Notes under the pieces: model-generated | What the model was told of the DNA's origin: nothing | The model's input: the letters and a program-made list of their open reading frames with translations, nothing else | Databases searched by the model: none | Part shown: piece after piece, positions 38,045 through 50,165 of the stretch | How positions within the stretch are numbered: position 1 is the first letter of the stretch | How the letters are laid out: the number at the start of each line of letters is the position of its first letter | Made by a program: the position numbers and the translations under genes | From: Oncomelania hupensis | Taxonomy: Eukaryota; Mollusca; Gastropoda; Littorinimorpha; Pomatiopsidae | Direction of reading: 5' to 3' | Assembly: GCA_036898135.1 (NCBI GenBank) | Contig: CM072525.1 | Span: 20,578,345-20,642,344, forward strand | DNA length: 64,000 nucleotides

Positions 38045-41000
38045 AAGTGGAAGAATATTTCTTGTCGAGTCAAAATGATGTTGTAAACATGGAAAAATTT
38101 ATTTTCGTTCCTTTATCTATTTTATGCAAAGCTTGCGCTCAATGCCAAAGCCAATTTTCCACTTTTATGTATAACAATGCCAAAGGCAAATTTCCACTGT
38201 TATGTATAACAATGCCAAAGGCAATTTTCAACTTTTATATAACGTTTTAAGTTGGACAAAAATATGTATTGCATACCTGTCAAGTGCTACGGATTTTTGC
38301 GTAGCGCTACGCATTTTAAACATGTTCCCATTGCTACGGCGTATCACAAAGCTGCTACGCAATTTTTCAAAAGTGACGATATTTTTTAACCAGGGGGGTT
38401 TTCGCGAGAATGTAGTATGTTCCGGTCGAGTCCGGTTTAAAGACACTTAGTAAAAGCACCGCACTTCCGCAACACGTGTTCGTTCAGAACTTCAGTCTAC
38501 AATCAGTCTTTGTGAGGGAGAGACAGGCGGAGTTGAACAAAGAAAATGGCAAAGCCTCCACCTAAAAAACTCAAACGACCATGGATAATTTTTATTCATT
38601 GTGTACATTTTGATAGGACTGTTCTTTTTATTTACTTGTTTCATGTCATTAACATTATTCATTTCTCTTTGATTACTTTCATATTATATCAGCTGCCATT
38701 TAGTTATATTTTTATTAAATTAATTGGTATAAGCTTTTGTGCAATGCTGATAGTTCTTTTCTTGGCATTGTAAACCATGTTTTGTAAATAAGCAAATTTG
38801 TTTGGGGGAAAAAAGTTCATCTGCTTTTTCTGTGTCAGTGATTGTCTCCCTTGTTTGTTTTTTTTGTGGTTTTTTTTATGATTGCCTAGCTTATTTTCTG
38901 TCTGTATGTTTAATTTTTTTTTTTTTGCATTTTCACTTTTATTTTGAAAAACGTACATGAAAATGTTTATAATGATAATGGTAATAGCTAAAGTGTTGTG
39001 CATTAACAAGATTTTACAATAAATTTGTAAACAAATTGGATGTGTGTGTTTATATTGGATGCAGAAGTTTCCAGTTTTGTTGCGAATCGCGTGATTCACA
39101 TTAGTGCTACACCAAACCTCCATTTGCTATGGTTTTTCTGTTAAATTGCTACACCACAACCCGAAAACCCCTTGACAGGTATGGTATTGTATTGCATTGT
39201 ATTATTATCATCATTGTCACGAAGTGAATTGGTAAATATCTATATTTGTGTATACATCATGTATTTATATTATAAGTTCACAAGCGAACAAGCAACGAAG
39301 AATACAAAGCATGGAGATGAGGTGCTACAGAAGACTTCTGTGCATTTCCTATACCCAACACATCACCAACGACGAAGTCCGACAGACCATCACACAAGCC
39401 ATTGGACAAAACGATGACCTGCTCACAGTGGTGAAGAAACGGAAACTCCGATGGTATGGCCACGTCACCAGATCATCAGGCCTTGCAAAGACCATTCTGC
39501 AAGGCACAGTGCAAGGAGGTAGAAGAAGGGGGAGACCGAAAAAGAGGTGGGAGGACAACATTCGAGAATGGACTGGTTTGACACTGAGCGAAGCCATGAG
39601 GGCTGCTGAGGACAGAGAAAGATGGAGTATGCTGGTTAAACAATCATCTGTGGTGCCCCTACGAACTTCGGGTTATGGGACAGGATAGGATAGTTCACAA
39701 GCGGCAGTTTGTTGACATAGGCACGTGGCGTATGTATTATCAATGGGTCGGTACTATATTTCCTAGTTCGGGAATATCTTGGTGATGAGACACGGCTATA
39801 TAAAGATTGTTTGGAGAACAGAAGGTTGTTCTCGTGTGCATCTAAAAGTGTCTTTGAATGGATGAAATAGGACTAGCATAGGGTGTATTCCTATCCTATC
39901 CTATCCCGTGACTCGAAGGTTGTAGGGGCACCACAGATGATCATTTAATAAGCATACTCCGTCTTTCTCTGTCCTCAGCAACCCTCTTGGCTTCGCTCAG
40001 TGCCAAGCCAGTTCATTCTAGAATGTTGTCCTCCCACCTCTTTTTCTGTCTTTATCTTCTTCTGCCTCCTTGCACCATGCCTTGCAGGATGGTCTTTGCA
40101 AGGCCTGATGCTCTGGTGATGTGGCCATACCATCGGAGTTTCCATTTCTTCACCACTGTGAGCATGTCATCATGTTGTCCAATGGCTTTTGTGATGGTCT
40201 GTCGGACTTCGTTGTTGGTGATGTGTTGGGTATAGGAAATGCCCAGAAGTCTTCTGTAGCACCTCATCTCCATGTTTTGTATTCTTCGTTATAGATCTGC
40301 TGTGAGGGTCCATGTTTCGCAAGTGTATAGGAAGATGGAGATGACAAGGGAGCGCAGCAGCCTCACTTTGGAATGTAGACTGATAGTCCTGTCTTTCTAA
40401 ATGGGCATAGGGCGTATTATGTGAATGAAAGATAGACTGAAAAATGAAGGATGAATTTTTTTTTTGTGTGTGCAACGGAAATATTGTGTTACTGTGTAGG
40501 CTATTTCTATTTTTCACTGTGGTGATTCTGGATTCTGTTCATGACAGACAGGGTATTTTGAATATTCATATTTTATGATTTACTTGTTTGAAATATAATA
40601 CTAAATATATATAATATTCTAAATGTAATTTTCTGTTAGACCGGGAATGGGATTGCTTTAGAGAAAAATAAGATTATATTATAATTCAGTTCTGTCTTAA
40701 GTGTTTCAAGTTCATCTCTCTGTCTCAGCTTGTGTAACTGTATAACATAAGCCTTTTGATGAATGTAAGCGTGAAATTAGAAACTTACAAACCATTTACA
40801 AACTAAGTTAAGCTTTGCTTTTGTGTGCCCTTTATGTTCTCCATGCCTGGTTTACTTGTTTCGTGAATAAAATTATGTTTAAACCAAACAATGGTCCTAT
40901 CCTATCCTATCCTGTCCCATAACCCGAAGGTCGTAGGGGCACCACAGATGATCGTTTAACCAGCATACTCCATCTTTCTCTGTCCTCAGCAGCCCTCATG

Positions 41001-44000
41001 GCTTCGCTCAGTGTCAAACCAGTCCATTCTCGAATGTTGTCCTCCCACCTCTTTTTCGGTCTCCCCCTTCTTCTACCTCCTTGCACTGTGCCTTGCAGAA
41101 TGGTCTTTGCAAGGCCTGATGATCTGGTGACGTGGCCATACCATCGGAGTTTCCGTTTCTTCACCACTGTGAGCAGGTCATCGTGTTGTCCAATGGCTTG
41201 TGTGATGGTCTGTCGGACTTCGTCGTTGGTGATGTGTTGGGTATAGGAAATGCACAGAAGTCTTCTGTAGCACCTCATCTCCATGCTTTGTATTCTTCGT
41301 TGGAGATCTGCTGTGAGGGTCCATGCTTCGCAAGCATATAGGAAGATGGAGATGACCAGAGAGCGCAGCAGTCTTACTTTGGAATGTAGACTGATGGTTC
41401 TGTCTTTCCAAATGGGCTTCAACCTTGTCAGGGCAGCAGTTGTTTGTGCGATCCTGGAGAGGACTTCCTGTCGAGACCCATTGTCTGACACAATGGCTCC
41501 TAAATATTTGAAGCTGTGCACTGTGTTGAGGGATTGGCCTTGTACTTTGATGTCCGTGTTGATGCCATTGGTGTTGTTGGTCATCATTTTGGTCTTCTCT
41601 GCACTTATTTCCATTCCATAAGCTCTGGAGGTGGTGTCAAGCCTCTGTACAAGCTGTTCAAGTTCTTGTTCCTCTCCAGCCAATCCATCAATATCATCCG
41701 CAAAACGAAGATTGGAGATTGCTCTGCCCCCTATGCTGACTGTGCCTTCGTGATCTGCAAGAGCATCTGACATGATGCGCTCTAGGAAGATGTTGAAGAG
41801 TGTTGGAGAGAGTAGGCATCCTTGACGCACACCGATTGTTGTTCTGAACCAGTTCCCGATGACGCTGTTATGGAGGACTGCACTGGTAGCCTTGTCATAC
41901 AGGCTTTTGATGACTTCTATAATTTTAGGGCTGATGTTGTACACTTTCATGGTTGCCCATAGAGCTGCATGCCAGACTCGGTCAAATGCCTTCTTGAAGT
42001 CTATGAACACATGATATAGATGTTGTTGGTGCTGTAGGTATTTCTCACAGATTATTCTGAGGTTGAAAATCTGTTCAGTGGTACTTCGCCCTGCCATGAA
42101 TCCTGCTTGTTCTTCAGCTATGATTTGTTCAGCTTGTGGTTTCAACCTGTTGAGTATTATTTTCAGGAGGACCTTGCTGGGATGGCTGATGAGGCTGATG
42201 GTGCGGTAATTTTCACACTCCTGAAGGTTACCTTTTTTGGGAAGAGTGATGACAAGCGACTGGGTCCATGGTGTAGGCCATTCCCCATTCTGCCAGATCT
42301 TGTTACAGATAATGGTGAGAGCATCAGTCATCGCTTCTCCTCCTGCTTGTAGCAGTTCCGCTGGTATGTTGTCCACTCCCGCTGACTTCCCTTTCTTCAG
42401 CGATTGCACTGCTGCCTCAACTTCTTCCCGTAGAATTGGGAGGGTTTCTTCTTCTTCTCTGCTCTCGGGACATGCTAGAACTAATGGGTCTCCATTTGGT
42501 GTATGGTTGTAAAGGTCAGAGCAGTACTCTGTCCATCTGTCCAAGACTTCTTGTTCTTCTGTAAGGCATATGCCAGACTTGCTTTGGATAGTGGAGACTT
42601 TGGGCTGTTTAACACTTGTCAGCCGCTTCACAGTCTGGTAGGCCTTCTTGCTGTTGTTCTTGTTCAGATTGTTCTCTATTTCCTGGCATTGATCTTCTAT
42701 CCAGTTCTCCTTTGCTGTGCGCATGCCTTTTCGGATGTCATTGTTGATTTTTCGGTAGACATCAGCTCCCTGTGAGGTGTTCTTTTTCTTTTTTAACTCT
42801 CTTCGTTTGTCACACAGATCCAAAAGTTCAGGTGTGATCCACGGCTTCTTCTTTGGTCGGTGCTTGCCAAGGATCTCAGTGGCGGCATCTGTTAAAGCTG
42901 AGTTGAAGGTATTGGTCATGGTGTTGACATCTACTTCCCCTGCCCCCAAAATAAGCAGTGGTGCAAATTTCCCTCCAATTGTGGCCTGAAATATTTTTGC
43001 CACCTCCGGGTCTTGCAGTTTGTCCAGGTCGAACTTCAGCCTAGTGCACTTTGCTGTATTTACTCTCTTCAAATGGAGCCGGAAAGACATCATCACGAGA
43101 TCGTGGTCACTTCCAATGTCTGCTCCTGGAAAAGTGCGTGTCCTGCCAATGTTGATGCTTGATCTGAAGCGTTTCTTGACCATGATGTAGTCGATCTGGT
43201 TGTGATGTTCCCCGCCGGGACTGTGCCATGTCCATCGTCTGGATTTTTTGTGGAGACCAAGCGTGTTTGCCAGTACCAGATTGTTGTATCTGGCAAACTC
43301 CAATAGCCTCAGACCCCTGTCATTTGTCTCGTTGTTGCAGTGGGGTCCACATGTGTCTCCCCAGTTGTGGTGCGCATCTTGGCCAACCTTGGCATTCCAG
43401 TCGCCTTGCACTATGACTATGTCCTTCTTCGGCACTTGGTCAAGGACCGCCTGTATATTTTCATAAAAATCCTCCACTTCGCTGTCTTCATAGTCTGATG
43501 TTGGGGCATAGGCCTGGATGATGGTAATGTTGAAAGGGGTTGCTCTCAGACGGATGGTAATGAGTCTACTGGAGACTGGGCGGCAACCCATGACAGTGGC
43601 TAGAATGTTCTTGTGGACCAAGAATCCAACGCCGTGTTCGTGCCTGTCATCTCTACCGCTGAAATAGAGCTTGTAGCCTTTGTCAGTCGTTGTTTCACCT
43701 AGGCCTTTCCAGCGCAGTTCGCTGATACCTAGAACGTTCCATCGATAGTGGTCCAGCTCGTGGGCAAGTTCTTCTAATTTTCCTTCCGCAGTTAGGGTCC
43801 TGACATTCCAGGTTCCTATGACGATGTTGTTTCTCGTGCGGATCTTGCTAATTTGTCTAATTTGTCCATCAGTAGCATACTTTTCACCTCCGTCCTGGTG
43901 GCCAACGGAAGGCGCGGTCCTTGTGTAGCCGGGCGACGACCGATCCGGCATGGAATTAGTGGATAGCCTCATCATGTGTTGTGTCTTGGGCAAAAAAAAA

Positions 44001-44423
44001 GACCTGGCAGGGCCCAATCCTCTCCAGGCTGTTGGCCACAGCCGAAATCCACGAATACAGTGTGGCTCGCCTTGGCCCTGAGCACGTGGTCGTTGAACCT
44101 GTAGTAACGTGAGGTTCCTCCGCCCTGGCCGGTGACTTCTGTGTAGAAGACTTTCGCCCAGTGATGCCGTGCTAGCATCACCCCTGTTAGTCGCCTCTTA
44201 CGACACGCCGGGAAACGTTGGGTCTATTCTATTTGCCCGAACCCACAGAGCAAACAATGGTAAGAATTTTAAAAATTACTAAGAAAATTAATGTACCAAA
44301 ATACACATACTCCCTCCCCCCACCTCCCTCCAATACCCCTTCCCTACTCCCACTCTCCCCACCCCCCTCTACCACAACCACACACATATACAAGCTAATT
44401 CACACATGAACAAATTGAAATTA

Positions 44424-44462
<39 letters not shown>

Positions 44463-46568
44463 AAGATTGTAAGAATCTTTTGAGAATAAAGCTAATTATT
44501 TCATAACACGCACGGGAAGTTTATGACAATCATAATTAAGTAGTAGTAATACTACAGTGATGCACATGTTTTGGGACCCTAATAGGATATGTCCTGAACA
44601 CAAAAAACCAATAGGACATGATGTCCTGAATACAAAAAAGTAATAGGACACTGGCATTGTTGCCAAAAAGTCTTGTGGTTTACTTGGTAATACTGAACAG
44701 TAAAGAGGCACTTCGAAACAGTGAAAGTTCAATTCTTGAAAATGTAGTGTTTTCTCTTGCTTGCCCACTTCTTTACAATCCAGTGAAGATACTCTTTTGA
44801 AGCGTTTTCAGTGTACCCCCTCTGAGACATCAAGAGATTGAATGTTTTCTGCGTTACTGTCTTTCAAAAGCTTCATAACAGAGCCAAATTTCGCGAGAGG
44901 CAGATTTTCCTTTATTAGCCAGTTTACAGCTCTCGCTGTGGTGATCATTGTCTCCTCCTGATTTGTCAACAATAGATCCTCACAAACCTCTTCATTGTTT
45001 TGCTCTTGGGGCACTTGGATTGCTAGTTTGTGACTAGCTGTAGTCAAATGATCTTCCAATGCACTTAAAAAAAAAATTTAACGCAGCCGCGAGTATACGA
45101 TTTTTTCGCCACACCAGAACTTTTAAATACCGTACAGAACATGGCCTTTTTTTCATCGTCAAATGTTACCCACGCCTTCTGAAAAACGTGATCAACACGA
45201 GTACTAGTAGGCTGACTCGAAGTTGACGGTTTCTCGGCTTCGCGACCATCGGCATCGGAAGAATCCTCCACAGATCGTGTAGGCTCTGCTTCTTTTAATG
45301 TGCTGGGAACTGAATTACCCGCAAATAAGACGATTATTGAGATTTGGTTTTTATCCGCCTTCAGTCTTTTTTTCGCAGACATTTTCGATAATTTCGATCG
45401 AATGTTTGGCTTACCAAAAGTACAAGTACAACGCCAACACAGATCCAACGTAAACTCAAGTCGCGAGCACCGATTGACTAAAACAAAGCTGTATATGTTT
45501 CAAGGGCGCTGGTTGGCTGTGTTGCTTTGTGACTCAGGATAAAAATAGCAATCCCATGCAGGCGATGACAAGGGAGATAAGGCATATAATATACGTTTCA
45601 GCATGGAGACGACGGTCCCGGGGCTTGTTGTTTGGTTTTCCGTCTAGCGCTGCATAAACGTTTTGCCCTCTCCGCAAAATACACGAAAACTATCGGACAC
45701 GTGTCCGACTCGCCATCGTTTTAATCGGACAAGGTGTCCGCCTTGAGGTTTGACAATCGGACATTTAAAAAAAACAAGCGGTCAATGTCCGGTGTCCGGG
45801 CAACTTGTGCATCACTGAATTACTAATAGCACAAGTAGTAATTGTTCAAGACCATGCACCAGCAGTAGCAAAAGATTGTGCACCATCGCTATGATCCAGT
45901 TTCTGTCTTTAAATTAAATAACCTTGATATAACAAGAGGACATAACATGAAACTAACTACAAAACATAACCACATTCGTCAGGATAATAACTACTCAGCA
46001 AAATCTACCAAAAGGGGCTGTCAAAGCAGGTTCATTCAATGTTAAATCAGTTTTTCAAGAGGGTTATGTACTCCACTAACTGTCAGGCACTAAGCTTGGG
46101 TCAAGGGTATAAAGTGACCACTCATCCTCACTCAGACTCAGAGGGATAACAGCATCTAGCCTGCATGCCATGTAGACTGCTATGCTATGCTGGTACTGTG
46201 CTAGTAGTAGTAGTAAGCCTCACCTTGATCATACAGGGCTGTAGAGAAAGAGGTTTCAGCAGCTCCACTATCCCAGTCTCCAGGGCTAGTTTCTCTTCTT
46301 CTTCTTTCTGCTGCTTCTGTTCTTGGTGTGTGGGGTAGTTACACTGGTACTGCTGTCCATGCTTTGAAGTCACCAAGATGGCCGAGTCAGGATACGACTA
46401 CACAGGTTGGCATAAAATAATAATAATAATATTATTAATAATAATAATAAACCTATCCTATCCCGTAACTCGAAATTCGTTGGGGCACCACAGATGATTG
46501 TTTAGCCAGCGTTCTCCATCTTTCTCTGTCCTCAGAAACCCTAATGGCTTCGCTCAGTGTCTAATAAC

Positions 46569-46633
<65 letters not shown>

Positions 46634-46709
46634 TAAATAATAACACTTATTTATTAGGCACCTGGTCTTATTAATAAATATTTAAAAGCACACACACATG
46701 CTTACAAAG

Positions 46710-46776
<67 letters not shown>

Positions 46777-47010
46777 GGGCAACAACAACACAGATATTTG
46801 TTTATGGTATCCTGACCAACCCTAATTTTTTGGCCCAACCATAAACGTTTTTTGGGGGATTGTCTGAAATTTTAGAAAAAAAATTTAAAAAGCCAAGAAA
46901 CTCGCAAACAAGGTTGAAAAGGTTTAAAAAAAGAAAAAAAAAAGAAGCCTGCATATCGACCCTTTTTTTTTCCTATGTTACTGTAAACAGACATATTATT
47001 TGGGGGGGTC

Positions 47011-47060
<50 letters not shown>

Positions 47061-47205
47061 GATTTAACCGGAAATTACCGGTATTTTACCGGTTTGAGAA
47101 TAAAAATACCGGTTGAAAAATCAGTAGCCGGTAGAGCCTACCGGTTCTTATTTTGTTTGACTGGTTTCAAAAATAAAGGAAAAGAGAAAGAAAAACAAGA
47201 GAAAT

Positions 47206-47253
<48 letters not shown>

Positions 47254-50093
47254 CCAGCTAGCCAGCCAGCCACGCTGATTATGTGTTTAGGGAGTGTACA
47301 TGTAGACGAGAGGTGTGCGAATGCGTTCAGTAACCTTGCCATATTCTTTGAGGTAATTAATACAGAATGATATAACATTGGCGGGCACAAGGCTATCATG
47401 AATACGGATAAATTAAACTCGCGCACTTTTCGATTTTTTCTTTCCTCGTGCTCGTCAGTATGTATTGCGACAGTGGCAGAGAGGCTAGTTATAATGAAGA
47501 AGCAAAAATCTCTTTTTTCATTTTTTGCTAAGGGGGAGAGGGGCAATAAAAGTTTATGTGAAGACGAAGATGTTTCTAATGAAAACAGAAAGTGCATTAA
47601 CAAAGTCACCATCTACTTATATAAAATAGTGACGCATTATTAAGCTTTAATAATAATAATAATAATAATAATTTTATTTATAAAGCGCATTATCAAACAA
47701 TAGTCTGCTCAAGGCGCATCAAACACAGTCACACGCACAATACAATAGTTAGAATACAATAAATAAATAAAATTTAAAACAAAATCCATTAAAATTTTTA
47801 AAAAAGAAATTGGAAGTAAACCTCACTAACACAATAGTCGCATTAAAACAATGTACTAATAGCTTAATAAGACTGACAATATAATAAAAAGTCAAAAATA
47901 ATGATGGAAAATGTAAAAACAGAAAATGTTATTAGAAATGCAATCACATCTTGTAAGCTCTGGACAATAAATAAGTAAATATAAAATTCCAAGTAAAAAA
48001 AAAAAAAAAAAAAAAAGACTCAGTCACATGAGATATGAAGAATGATTATTAAAAACAAATCATGACCATGATGTCGTTTGACATTATATAGCACCCATAC
48101 ACAAACACCTAGGAATTGTCAGAAACAGACGCAAGTACACACAGACACACGCAAGCTGTTGTGATATTTTAATTCCTCAGCACCCACTCACTGACCATCT
48201 TACGTATGCAAGTATCTCTCAAAGACTGAAATCAGTCATTCGACCAGTGACAGAATCACAGCGGATCAAGCATGCAGATGCTTGCAGAACAGAAAAGTTT
48301 TAAGATTCTTTTTGAAAGCAGTGACAGACTGAGTGTGACGAAGTTCGGAGGGAAGAGAGTTCCACAGCGACGGAGCGAACACAGCAAAAGATCTTTTCCC
48401 GAAGGAGTTAAGAGAATATCTGGGGACGGTCAGTAAGGAGGTATCTTCAGAGCGAAGAGAACGAGTAGGTTTGTAGAGGAGGATGAGATCAGCCAGATAA
48501 GAGGGAAAGGTATCAGTGTGAAGACAGTGAAAACAAAGAGAAGCAATTTTATATTCAATGCGAGCCTTTGCTATGGGTCATACTGGTTTCCGTGACTGGC
48601 CTACCGGTTTGCGTTCGAGTGGGTTTGTTTACTGTGACGTCGTACCGGTTTTGCAAATCTCTAGGACGATCACTGAACAAAACCCCCAAAATGTATAAAG
48701 TATACTAAACCATATAAGAAAAGTAAAAAATATATGATAACATTTAGCTGAAACTAATGATGAGAGCATTAACATAAATAACATCGCACAGACTTTTTAA
48801 AGATCCTGACGCTTGTGTCCTTGACTGGCGAGTGTCAGCTAAACGAAAACACCCAAAGCAGCGAAAATAACAAAGATGCAAATATAGGCCAGATATATAT
48901 AGGGTTTATTTCATCAGGCGGAAATTAGCGGTGAACCAGATAATTACAGTTATGAAGACATTAGATGCTGAATTATTTATGAAACCTGAAAGGAATAAAC
49001 AAGCACTGCGATACGAAGCAGTGAGGATAACTGACTGATAGATCAAGGATTATGGGATAGCTTAGCTGGTAGAGTGGCTAGCTTGTGTTACTAAGGTTGC
49101 AGGTTTGATTCCCAGTGGCCCGGACATAAACGTTGGCTGTTAGCATTGGCCATCTTACTGTTGTTATTACTCTGATGGTTGTTTCAGTTTATAGTTTTCC
49201 CTTCTCCTCCATCCCCAGTGGCATAGGAATATGCGCCTCAGAATGTGTGGCCGGCAGCGAACTTGTTTTCTCCAAACTAGTTCTAGTCATTCGCCGAAAA
49301 AGGCAATTACTGAAGTCGAACAAAGCTCTCCGAGTTGAGCGAAGCTATCCGATGTTTTACGAACGAATGCTCGCAGGACTACGTGAAACATCCTTGCATG
49401 AAAATAGCCGCTGTTGCTTCTAGATCTAATTCTGTTTCGATCTGCACAGCTTCAAGCTGTAAGTCAAGTCGAGATTCGCATTTTGAAGCAGTTAGTATTA
49501 TTATTATTTTATGATGATTAATATACTGACACAATTAGTGATAAAAAGTAAAAATAATACATAACACATAATGCACACATACAACAATATTTCACATCTA
49601 AAATATAACAACAAAACTATGACAAAATTTCAAAGCGCTATGGACACGTTGATGTCCCTTCAATACAACAAGGCAAAGCAAGTTTATAATGGTAAAAAAA
49701 CAAACAGTGACATTTTTATTGCAAGCAGCAAAGCAATTATTTATTTAAATAATATTATTTTTTTAACTGATACAGTAAATTTGTTATAAGTATTTTAATT
49801 ATATGTATTTTAATGAAAAACGCGAATAAAAAAATGTTACATGGCAGGCGGACATTTTCATAAATCATCTGAAAACTTTGGTAAATTGATAAGAAAAAAT
49901 AACCAATAACACCATCTGAATATTTCGGGCTACACCCAACTTATGCAAAAACAAACAAAATGTCACTGACCAAATTTACACCATTGAGCACGCACAGCAG
50001 CACACTATTCTAAAAAAAAGTAATATATACGAAGAAGAAGAAGAAGAAGAATATTAATAATAACAACAAACAAATAATAATAATATTAATATT

Positions 50094-50165
<72 letters not shown>

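Larger units (their letters stand above)
40808..44465 (+). repeat. 287-bp duplication, copy filled by the RTE element
   Basis: The two halves, 40808-40894 and 44251-44465, equal 37756-38045 when joined. CAAACAATGG (10 bp) is present twice here (40885-40894; 44251-44260) and once in the empty copy, so it is the TSD. Confidence 0.88.

Noticed and set aside
37756..38046. Simple dispersed repeat with no relation to the RTE
   Set aside because: The RTE borders coincide exactly with the split of the second copy and with a TSD, so the empty/filled relation is a better explanation.
49056..49125. Functional tRNA gene
   Set aside because: A and B boxes are present but stems are poor; better explained as a SINE head or pseudogene.
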